Notes under the pieces: model-generated | Databases searched by the model: none | Told to the model about the DNA's origin: nothing | Seen by the model: the letters and a program-made list of their open reading frames with translations, nothing else | Part shown: one piece after another, positions 23,042-32,086 of the stretch | How the letters are laid out: the number at the start of each line of letters is the position of its first letter | Numbering within the stretch: the first letter of the stretch is position 1 | NCBI GenBank assembly: GCA_002989075.1 | Contig: PSQN01000008.1 | Location: 310,001 to 374,000 of the forward strand | Length of the DNA: 64,000 bases | Reading direction: 5' to 3' | Source of the DNA: Arthonia radiata | Lineage: Eukaryota > Ascomycota > Arthoniomycetes > Arthoniales > Arthoniaceae | Translations under genes and position numbers: made by a program

Positions 23042-24399
23042 GTTGAGGGCGTGAAGGGATGACGTGGTGAGTGTGTCGAGCCTGAGAGCAAGACAGAGGA
23101 CTGTTTGAGTGTGTCGCAAAAAAGATGTGGACCAAGTCGCAGCTGTGAGACTGCTACATCGGGGTTGCAGTAATCATGAGGGTGCTCAACACAAAGAGCA
23201 GGTGACACAAGCCAACAATGTAAAGTACCAAGCGAAGCACAATATCCTGGATCTCGCCTGTCACCGCCAAACTGAGGAATTTCTCGTACAGCCTGCGCGG
23301 TGCTTCGACATTGAGCGCTCTAATTGTATATCGCGTCCGCTAGCGAGATAAAAAGAACTCTTACTGCGGTCAACGCATGTCAGTATCTCCCATCCAACTC
23401 CTCACGTCTCGCACTGCCGTGATATCACACGCATGCATACATCCGCATCGCACGACCGCTTGTCTGTCCATTGTGCCGTCCGCCACTTGTTGCCAGCATG
23501 TCGTGTGTCCTCTGCACTTCTAAGCAGCTTGCTGCATGCAATACTGTTTCCAACATTTGGCAAGGGACACAAGTCTGGCTTCACTTTCCACAGCATGATC
23601 GTGCACGCTGTCATCACCCACCACCGATATAAACAAAGTCAACAGTAGCGTCACGAGACGAGCAAAGTGGTAGTGCTAAGCAGACAGCGACCCTGATGTA
23701 GTCGCGATGTTGTCGGCGGAAGCCACGTAAGACACGTACATCTGCTACTTTCTTCGGGTAGCGAGGAAACCATAGCTCCATTGAGTGTAGGAATATGCGG
23801 CCGGCCGTAGCGCAGACATGCACGCGGAAAATAGAAGAGAGAAGCCTATACAAGGGCTGAAAAAAGGCCATGGTGGCTGTGCTTTATTGTATGATACACC
23901 CTGTGAGCCTCCATTAGATCGTCCTCCTTCCGAGATCACTAAGCTCAAATGGTGGAGCCTGTCCTGCCGTGATATGGCTGCGTTGTAACGCCCTGCCGTA
24001 GATGCCGCTGATGCTCGCCACTGTCATCCCAGCCCTCGCCTCAGGCTCCCACACCAGCGCAGCTCGATGCTACCTGTATAGGCACGGGAAGGCGAGACGA
24101 TGAGTCGCAGACGAGATTACGACAAAGTGCGAAGTCACCAGAACATACCGTATCCATCTGTTGCCACTGATCCTTTCAAAAAGCTCCGCGCAAAATCAAG
24201 CCCAAATAACGAAATCGTATAGCTCGTCGTGATCGTCCATACCGAGGTGTTTGTCGTATTAGAAAGCCGTACTGGTAGTCGTAAAACAGAAAATAAGCGT
24301 CTATCGAGCGTCTATAAAACACGTCGTTGTCGAACTGAAGTAAGCGCAGAAGTAAAGCTTTTTGTGTCACAAATAAGCGGTGCTGATGATCTGTAAAGG
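23042..24399. other. Convergent intergenic region, no gene recognised
   Basis: About 1.36 kb between the 3' ends of RRS1 (+) and the exchange-factor gene (-). Open frames are short and without family resemblance. AT content rises toward 24400. Confidence 0.5.
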
Positions 24400-27300
24400 T
24401 TAGCTGGCTTCTTCATCGCCTAGACGTCTCAGATCGTCCTCGCCAAGTAGCTTGGCGAAATGCTTCTCCCAAATCCAGCCGATAGTGTTGCTAGAGTCGT
24501 CCTGGTTCCTGGCGAGCCATAACTCGCCTTTGGTTCCAATTACGTCGAAGATCTCGCCGGGGACGTATGTCAGGTAGGGAAACCCCGATTCCTGCCTTGT
24601 CCGATCGATCTTGAAGTCGAACAGACTGGCTGCTAAGAACACGACTTTATAATCGTTGTTCGTGTTGCTGTCATGGATATGATGGTTAAATTGAGGTTCA
24701 GTGGGCGAGTCTGACATCGGAAGTGCAGACGAGAAGACGCCTCGGCCATGCATCTTCGGAACATGGTTGGCATTCCTCGCGAATTGGTTTGCGCTCGGCT
24801 GGAGCGAACGATGAGTCGACGTTGCGGTGCTTGATGAAGGCCGGCGCTGTACTTGAGGTCGTGCGCCCAACATTCCAGCTGCCTCGTACGAGGGCGCATC
24901 ATTTGTTTGTACAGGAGGCGTCTGTCCAACATACCAGGTGCTGTCATGGTTCGGCATAGATGGAATCGGAGGCAAGGGAGGTTGTGATAGAGTCTGCACG
25001 CCATGTGATCGGCTGCGCGTCCGCTGTGGAGTGTGATGATGATGACGTCCACTGTCCGTCGATGGCCGACTAGACGTCAAAGGTGCTGACACGGGTGGTG
25101 AGAAGCTGCTTGTGCTTCCGCGATGCACACTAGCTGGGGTGCCGAAGCCAGGTGATTGTCGACTAGCCAAAGACGCTGATCTCGATCCTTGTGATATCGC
25201 GTAGAATTCAGCAGTTCCTTGCAGCAATTGCTTATTGCGTTCAGTGATGGCCTGCGCTGTCTCCTCAGCATGCATCCAGTCCTCCCGGTGATGCCGCACG
25301 TATTCAGCGAACGGTTGGCGCCAGGTCTCATCTTCGATAACGGGCATGATCTTCCTTTGCCAGAACTCGTGCCATTGTCCAGTCAGGACAGCAAAGTTGT
25401 ACTCGCACAACTCGACAACTTTAGCCGTTTGTTTGCGCATGATTGGGACTTGTTCCTTGAGAGCTTCACTGATGACTTCAAACTGTTCTCCGGTTTCTAC
25501 AAGCTTCTTATCCATCTTCTCTCCGCGCTCCTTCGAGTTCTTGTAGCGAACATATTCCGAAAGCCGCTCTTTGCGTCTTTTAGCCATTGTTTCGGGCTTT
25601 TTGTACAGCTCCAGGAGATGGTTCAAAGGCATGATAACAGACTTCTGAACATGGAGTACCTGAATGCGGTAATTAGCGCCACCGCAATGAGCATGTGGTG
25701 GGTCACTTACATGATCGGGATAACCCATTGCAAGTAGCTCGCGAACTATATTGATGTAGCCACGCCATTTGCTCTCGATCTCTGGGTGTGTGCTTGGTTT
25801 GACATCGGCCACAGCTTCAAGAACCCTAGTGAGGTCGGTGAATGCTTTCATCAACGTCTCGTTGGCTACCATATAGCCTTGAAGATCGCGTAGTACAAAA
25901 TCAAGTTTGTGTGTTTCTGTCTTGACCTTCGACATGGCCTCGTTGAAATCCGGGTCTTCAAATTCAATTTTACCCATCTTCACGCGCGTCTTGTTCGTGA
26001 GAGAGTTGAAGAAGCTGCCCTTCTTGCCATCATAGGAGATCATGCTGCCAAGCAGATCAGACTTCTTTTTGTTGTTGTTGATGCGTTCGGTGATGCTCAT
26101 TATCCCCTCGCGGGCCTTGTCAATGTTTGGTCGGTCAGGATGATTGTCCGGTGTAAACTTCTTGAGCTCGGTCAGCAGAAGTGGGTACCTGGTGATCCGT
26201 TGCGTGGGCTTGATGAGCAAGGCGTTTATGTTCCAGGCTTCCGTCAAATCTTTAGCGTACTCGCAACACTCTTGCAACCACAATTGCACGCTCTCTTTGC
26301 CTTGTAAGTTCTCTAAAAGCTGATTTGCGCTATCTGCGCGCTTGAGAAAGTCAGAGTACACCTTCTCCATCGGTTGCAAGAACTGCAAAACGACCTCGCC
26401 AACAGCAGACCGACGGTCCGCCTGTTCGTCGAGACCGTCATGCGTCAGGTCGGCGCGATTTGCCGATGTAGTTGAAATGCTACTCTGCCTGTCGAATGCT
26501 TTCTGGCCAATATTGATTTTGGGGCGACGCACCCATACGCCGCGTGTTGCTTCCTTGAGCCGATCAGAGAATTCTCGCGAGAACTTGGCTATGTCGGGCA
26601 AGTTGCCAAAAATTAGGGCAATATCGCGCGGGGCCAGGTCAGCACCAGACTCAGCGGTTGCCATATAGATATCCTCGAGGACTCGCATGTCCTTCTGGTA
26701 GCTTAACTCCGTATCGACGAATTCTTGAATCACCCTTTGCCGCTTAGACAGAAGGTCTTGCTCGGATGCAGAAGGTCGCCTCTGATCGACTGAAGGCTTC
26801 CTTGACGACTGTTCAGTAGACCGGAAAGACTGGGGACGTGACACAGACGTTGGCGGTGTCTCTGGAATCTCCTGTTGGCCTGCAGTGGCTTGCTGGCTGT
26901 CAATGCTTAGCGCATATGTTTGCTGTGAGCCAAGCGAGGACTCCGTCGATCGCGAAACAGTCCCAGCGCGAGCTGGACCTAGCAAGGTACTAGTCTGGTG
27001 TCCTTCGCCACCCAAAAGGCCAAGACCACCCCCGGTGTCCTGAATCTCCGGAAGTGACGGATGATCGCTCGAAATTGAGTGTACAGTCTGCGCAGAAGCT
27101 CTGTTTGGCATCGGTGTTAATGTCGAAGCCGTACCGTCTTCTGAGCCGATCTTCGTTGATGGGGAAGCAGACTTAGACAGTGTCGCATCTTCTATGTGGA
27201 CCTCGTTCGACTCTGCATGCTTTTCATCCTTGGGATCTTCGCGCAGAGGCTGAGAATCAAAGGGTTCTGACTTGGTCACCTGGTCGAACTGTAATGGAGA

Positions 27301-29262
27301 TGGACGCGACGCTTGTGACGCCCGAGAGTCCTGACGATAGAGTGCCTCTTGTCGCACAACCGCCTCGATTTGACCGATAGACATGTGATCGTCTGACCCG
27401 AGTAGATGCTGTTGAATTGTCTTAATCGTCTGCGGAGACAGCGACTGTGAAGATTGATACTCATCAATAATGTTATTCAGAAAATGCTCACCGTCACTGT
27501 CTCTCCCCCAGAAGGACGGTGCATCAAGAACGATGTCGATTGTGCCTGCATTGTCTGCATCTTGAGAGAGGGCTGGCGAAGCTTCCAGAGGGCGGTGTGG
27601 TACGAATTGATGTGGTGGTTGGTACTCAGCATGGCCCGTTTCTACCGTAAGTCCAAATGCACGCCTTTGATCTCGGTGTGCATGAATCTGGTCGTCTGAG
27701 TCGATAGAATGACTCGAACTCTCGGTTTGGTAGTTTTCGCCGTTCGTTGTTGGCTCACCGTGGGTTTGAAAATCAGGCCGTGTACCCGAAAGAGGCGTGT
27801 CATCTTCGAAGTCAGTGCCATTGTCCTCGAACTCCGTAACACTGCCAGGGGTGTGGGCTCTTTCATAGCGGTTAAGATGTGGTTCTACGGTTAGATTTGG
27901 CCGGCTTTGTTTACGGTAGACAGCGCTCGAGAGCTGTGTTAGTATGCTAGGAGGGGCGTCGGATGTGTCTCGCGAATGACCACTATCTGCAGCGAGTTGT
28001 CCTGCGACCTGCGTTGTGGGCTCGGGACTAAGCTCGGGACTTTGCGGGTATTCAACAAACGAATCTCGGAAAGCACCCGGTATCGATCTCTCTGGTGAGC
28101 CGGCTTCAAAAGAACTCTTGGCGCTATGCCGAGCAGAGACTTGCTGACGGGGTCGCGAACTCCTCAGCGGCGGAGACTTCTGGGGCGAAGGTTCTCGAAT
28201 GGAAGCTTTCAAACGTTGATCGGATGGCCTCGGAAGTTCATCCAGTGGACCGAATGAGGCCGGTGATGGCGTTCGCGGATGGTGATGATGATGATGATGA
28301 TGATCAGCATCGGTCTGCCAACTGCTAAGACCGTACTCTGCTTCAGTACTAGGACGGTGGCGGGCGCTTGTCGGTGGGCCTGGTATGCGTGTTTGACCAC
28401 GCTTGGTCATAACATCGTGCACAATATCTGGCTGTAGGACCGAAGACAGGGCAGCAAAGTCCATAGGCTGTTGGATTGTGGGACCACTGCACATCTCGCT
28501 CCTCGAGCGTCGATGCGGTAAAGCGGGCGAATGTGCCTGATATGTGAATGATGACGAAGGCAACGTTGGTGACGCGTGCATGTACGGATTACTGCCATCT
28601 GAGCCTCGCCGCCTGTGCCCTTTACCAATAACATGACCGATCGAAAAGGTGTCATTGGATGTGCCATCTATTTCCCCAAAAAGTTTGCCCGGTTTCGGGT
28701 CTTGCTGCTGGTGTTTTCGAGGCGATGAGTCTATTTGAGCACTTGGGGAGGGTGATACTGTTGACGGGCGCGAGGGGAACGATCGATAGTTGCTTGGCGT
28801 GGGCGTCCGGCTCTGAGCAGCTTTCTGAATTCGGGTGGGCTGCGGTAGATTTTGTGATCGAGGCGGCGATTTGTGAAGTCGATTCCGGGTCTTTGTGGGT
28901 ACTTTCTCATTGTCAAGGGGACGACTGGAAGGTGTCTTGGGTCTGGGTATTCCACTCGCAGTTGCAGACGATGATCGTGCCGCCAATGCTGGACGCGTTC
29001 CGAAACTCGTTGGTGCGACTTCTCCAAACTGCGAGGCTATACTGCGCACGGAGCCGGTCTGTCCCGGGGCGATTGATGGAGAAGATTTAGCTGGCCGGGG
29101 ACCTGCTGAGCGGATAGGGGAAGATGCGCTGCGTAGAGTAGGGTTCCGGGAGGCACTGCCATATGGGGGAGAGGTCGGGACGGTAGGTTGTGGGAGTTGG
29201 CTCTGACGGATGGGTTTGTAGGGTTCGCCAGGGGCCCCGTTAGCAGGCATGAGTGGCCTCAA
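24400..29262 (-). CDS. Rho-type guanine nucleotide exchange factor with DH, BAR and SH3 domains
   Basis: Probably activates Cdc42 or Rho at sites of polarised growth; the domain order resembles animal Tuba/DNMBP and S. pombe Gef1. Exons 29262-25711 and 25659-24400 give 1603 residues. A long disordered Ser/Pro/Arg-rich N-terminus (about 1-835) holds a run of eight His. The DH domain (about 840-1045) has RQRVIQEFVDTELSYQKDMR and LIKPTQRITRYPLLLTELKK. A BAR-type coiled region follows (about 1060-1300; GSMISYDGKK, VQKSVIMPLNHLLELYKKP, WQRKIMPVIEDE). An SH3 domain ends the protein (ALFDF-like ASLFDFKID, WLARNQDD, GWIWEKHFAKLL). The intron 25660-25710 is 51 bases with GTAAGT and TTCAG ends. It has no in-frame stop, so reading through it adds 17 residues (1620 total). 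Removing it gives the smoother BAR sequence GYPDHVLHVQKS. Confidence 0.9.
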   Translation of the reverse strand: MRPLMPANGAPGEPYKPIRQSQLPQPTVPTSPPYGSASRNPTLRSASSPIRSAGPRPAKSSPSIAPGQTGSVRSIASQFGEVAPTSFGTRPALAARSSSATASGIPRPKTPSSRPLDNEKVPTKTRNRLHKSPPRSQNLPQPTRIQKAAQSRTPTPSNYRSFPSRPSTVSPSPSAQIDSSPRKHQQQDPKPGKLFGEIDGTSNDTFSIGHVIGKGHRRRGSDGSNPYMHASPTLPSSSFTYQAHSPALPHRRSRSEMCSGPTIQQPMDFAALSSVLQPDIVHDVMTKRGQTRIPGPPTSARHRPSTEAEYGLSSWQTDADHHHHHHHHPRTPSPASFGPLDELPRPSDQRLKASIREPSPQKSPPLRSSRPRQQVSARHSAKSSFEAGSPERSIPGAFRDSFVEYPQSPELSPEPTTQVAGQLAADSGHSRDTSDAPPSILTQLSSAVYRKQSRPNLTVEPHLNRYERAHTPGSVTEFEDNGTDFEDDTPLSGTRPDFQTHGEPTTNGENYQTESSSHSIDSDDQIHAHRDQRRAFGLTVETGHAEYQPPHQFVPHRPLEASPALSQDADNAGTIDIVLDAPSFWGRDSDGEHFLNNIIDEYQSSQSLSPQTIKTIQQHLLGSDDHMSIGQIEAVVRQEALYRQDSRASQASRPSPLQFDQVTKSEPFDSQPLREDPKDEKHAESNEVHIEDATLSKSASPSTKIGSEDGTASTLTPMPNRASAQTVHSISSDHPSLPEIQDTGGGLGLLGGEGHQTSTLLGPARAGTVSRSTESSLGSQQTYALSIDSQQATAGQQEIPETPPTSVSRPQSFRSTEQSSRKPSVDQRRPSASEQDLLSKRQRVIQEFVDTELSYQKDMRVLEDIYMATAESGADLAPRDIALIFGNLPDIAKFSREFSDRLKEATRGVWVRRPKINIGQKAFDRQSSISTTSANRADLTHDGLDEQADRRSAVGEVVLQFLQPMEKVYSDFLKRADSANQLLENLQGKESVQLWLQECCEYAKDLTEAWNINALLIKPTQRITRYPLLLTELKKFTPDNHPDRPNIDKAREGIMSITERINNNKKKSDLLGSMISYDGKKGSFFNSLTNKTRVKMGKIEFEDPDFNEAMSKVKTETHKLDFVLRDLQGYMVANETLMKAFTDLTRVLEAVADVKPSTHPEIESKWRGYINIVRELLAMGYPDHVSDPPHAHCGGANYRIQVLHVQKSVIMPLNHLLELYKKPETMAKRRKERLSEYVRYKNSKERGEKMDKKLVETGEQFEVISEALKEQVPIMRKQTAKVVELCEYNFAVLTGQWHEFWQRKIMPVIEDETWRQPFAEYVRHHREDWMHAEETAQAITERNKQLLQGTAEFYAISQGSRSASLASRQSPGFGTPASVHRGSTSSFSPPVSAPLTSSRPSTDSGRHHHHTPQRTRSRSHGVQTLSQPPLPPIPSMPNHDSTWYVGQTPPVQTNDAPSYEAAGMLGARPQVQRRPSSSTATSTHRSLQPSANQFARNANHVPKMHGRGVFSSALPMSDSPTEPQFNHHIHDSNTNNDYKVVFLAASLFDFKIDRTRQESGFPYLTYVPGEIFDVIGTKGELWLARNQDDSSNTIGWIWEKHFAKLLGEDDLRRLGDEEAS
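28279..28302 (-). repeat. Eight-histidine codon run inside the exchange factor
   Basis: Eight consecutive His codons (mostly CAT on the minus strand; ATG on plus) lie in the disordered N-terminal part of the exchange factor. It may be a length-variable microsatellite. Confidence 0.85.
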
Positions 29263-30412
29263 GCATCGAGCATTGATCGGAGATGAGAACGGTCAGCTGG
29301 AAGGAGGTGGTGGAGATCGAAGGAGGACAGCTTACGGTGTGGGAGTGGTTGAAAGCGCGAGTGGTGAAGCATGACCTTAATGGCTCAAGCGCGTTTTACT
29401 ATTTTGGGCAGATACTTGGAAAAAGGCGCGATTCATTTGGATGTACTCCGTAATCAAGAAAGCTGTTGCCAACGCACGCAAAACTAATTACGCCTGTTGC
29501 ACTTTCCCTCCCTCTCTCTTGCTCGGCCTTTCCAACTGAAGGGAACTGAACTCTATTGGGTTACGTGCTGCACGTGAGGTGCCTACATATGGCTAGGTAA
29601 GGAAGTCCGCGTACGTACTTCATCGGCTCCACGCGCCGCCTATGATCTATGATGAACAGATTTCCAGAGGTCAGGTACGCAAGCTTCGCACATCTGCTAG
29701 CCTGGCCCGCAAGCGCAAACCGGATCCTCAATATTTCTGGCTCTCGTGCCTCTCTTCCTCTTGCAACTGACCCTGTCATTGTTAGTGCCTCGGCGCGGGG
29801 CGATGCAAATGACAGGCTTCTCTCCCTTAGTCAGTTTGTTGGTTGCCCCTCAGCCCGAGCGCATCATAACTTTGCGCATTCCAAAGTAATCAACCTGACC
29901 CTGGATAGACGGTTCTCATGAAAGCACTCAGCCACAGTCTATATTTTCTGATTTGTAATGCTTTCTTTCTCAGCCACATCATGTGGACGCTGTATGTCTT
30001 GCAGTTGCCAGCGACAAGCACCGACTCGTGTCCTTCAACTTTCATCCGAGCGTCTGAGTTTCAACCTGTTAGCCTCGTTGCAGATGAGTTCGCCCTTTCA
30101 TGCGATACAAAGATAGGCGCAGAGGCTCGAACCGCTGTTTGGTGACAAAGCTACCGTGAGTCTCGGCCATACTTGGGACACGCGTGGAAAGCACACATCA
30201 AATCCGCGTTTTGAGGCGCGGTGCCGATGTCGTCTGCTACTGCGCATATGTGGAGGTGCCCCATCCTGAGAATAGCTATTTCGCCTTCCCGATGCCGATT
30301 GCGAGGACGATCGTGATTGACCAGTCTCGTTTCGAGGATTAAGGAGACTTTGAATGGTGTGATTGAAGACAAAGCGGACCGAAAGCTTGACATTGACGCT
30401 TGCTGGACGACT
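29263..30412. other. Upstream region of the exchange-factor gene
   Basis: About 1.15 kb between the BET2 3' end and the exchange-factor start codon, both on the minus strand. Open frames at 29649-29921 and 29918-30145 show no family features. It is presumably promoter and long 5' leader. Confidence 0.5.
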
Positions 30413-31563
30413 TCATCGCTTCTTTAAAGCATGCTTAGTGACTTCGAGCGGCATGCAATAGACTGGATCCACTGGCATCGTTCCGTGGTGTTTGATGAGG
30501 CTAAGCCCTGCTATGCCGAAGTGAGTGTGAAAAACGTCAACCATATCGCCAGGTCTGTCCGCAATGCCTCCGTTGTACGGATCTTGACAACGAAGGATGA
30601 AACGTGACAAGGCTGGTGCATCGATCCAATGCAACCGACCAATGATTGCTAAGCTTGCGGCTACCCACCAACTGTAGCATACATCCTCGAGTTTCTCTGG
30701 TCGGCCGTTCAAGCCCCCGTTTGCGAGCTGACGCTCAGAGAGCCAGCTGCCAAGACGGTCGCGATGAACAAGGTCTAAGCGATCAAGAATGGCGAGAGCT
30801 CCGACGCAAGTCCAGACTTGGCCGGAATGTGATTCTGCACCCGGCGTTGTACCGTAACCTCCATCGAAGTTACGGCAGGCGTCAATGTAAGCAACACACT
30901 TATTAGTATCAATCAGGTTCATTGAATTCATCAGTGAGAGTGCGTTGACCGCGCAGTAGAGGAAGCGCGTATCAGTCTCGCCCCACTCGTCTCCAAAGAA
31001 AGCGCCCGTCTCCTCATCTTGTAAGGAGGCGATGTCTTGCCTTGGTTAGCTGTCTGAAGAATCGGGGGGGGAGGGGGGGGGGGATGTCGGGACTCACAAT
31101 GGCCGACCTTCAATCTGCCCCCGGGCACGAATCTGTCGAGTTCATTCAATGCGTTGAGAGTGGTGAGTATCTGGATGGCACTGGTGGTGTAAAGCATGTG
31201 AGCGTCATGTCCAGGGGCAGCGCCGAAGCCTCCGTTGTCGTGTAGACAAGACAGGACGAAGTCGACGACGCCGCTTTTCGGCAAAGCGTCCGGCCGCCCT
31301 AGTAGATGCGAGGCGGTGAGGCCCCAGTAGAGACCATTCAGACGGAGATGCTCTGTAAGCCAGTATTCGAGTTCATCACGGCGCTTAAACCGCCCCGAGG
31401 CATCGAGTCAGAGGCGGATATTTTGACGGAGGAACTCGCAATGTGGTTTAGGGTTGGAGGGGATGATGGGTGCACTCACCGAGTCGAGGCTTTGAATATA
31501 GCGCACGTGCAAGTCCGTTACTAAGCTTGAGACGCCAGTGGCTTTGGACTGACTGTTCGACAT
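30413..31563 (-). CDS. BET2: Geranylgeranyl transferase type II beta subunit (Rab GGTase)
   Basis: Catalytic subunit that, with Bet4 and the Rab escort protein, attaches geranylgeranyl groups to Rab GTPases. Exons 31563-31480, 31383-31098 and 31035-30413; 330 residues, normal length. The protein has the family's alpha-alpha barrel repeats: [77 protein letters not shown]; and [18 protein letters not shown]. Zinc and lipid-site residues sit in the expected places: the Asp of [10 protein letters not shown], the Cys of EDVCYSWW, and the His of [12 protein letters not shown]. Both introns end in AAG (TTTAAG, GGCAAG), yet the frame closes exactly. Intron 2 contains a long C-tract on the coding strand. 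Confidence 0.93.
31064..31083. repeat. Poly-G tract in BET2 intron 2
   Basis: Nineteen G in twenty bases, broken by one A, on the plus strand. On the transcribed sense strand it is a C-rich stretch inside the 62-base intron 31036-31097. Two long G runs can in principle form a quadruplex or cause slippage. Confidence 0.8.
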
Positions 31564-32086
31564 TGGGGCGCATGGAGACAACCAGGCCAACGAGTGCAGT
31601 CAACCTCAGGCAAAATATACACTAGCTAGCTGAAGCGTAAATGCCTTTCATGCGGGGAGGCCACCGAAAAGTGTAACGGGTGAGGGGTGGTTATCAAACT
31701 CGGCACTTGCCAAGACCTGTCGTCGCTACTCCTACTCCCGCAGTAGTTCAACTCACCTCACCCACCGTCTCATTCTCTCCACGTCCATACACATCCCCTC
31801 TTCCTTACTTGAGCACTGTCACTACTATTGTTTGGCTTTTTTTGGTTGCTCACATACTTCTTTGTCCAGTATCGCTATCGAGGTCTTATTGCTGTGCTTC
31901 GGCCCCCGTCGCCCATAACGACGCGCCGGCTCACAATCCGTGTCTAAACCCAACTCTCATCCCACAGCCACCAAGCGTCTCAAATACCAGTCAAGAGCAC
32001 CTTTCCCAAATCACCGAGCGCTTCTCGTCCTATGTCTACATTTTCAACCTGATCACGTTCACTGAAGATTTGCGAGTCCGGGCGAA
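31564..32086. other. Divergent promoter region, BET2 / RhoGAP
   Basis: A 523-base spacer between head-to-head start codons. The RhoGAP side is pyrimidine-rich (from about 31730), as in many fungal 5' leaders. Confidence 0.55.

Noticed and set aside
22643-23119. Long minus-strand frames opposite RRS1, rich in Leu/Pro
   Set aside because: They mirror the G-rich Lys/Gly/Glu codons of RRS1 on the other strand; no independent features.
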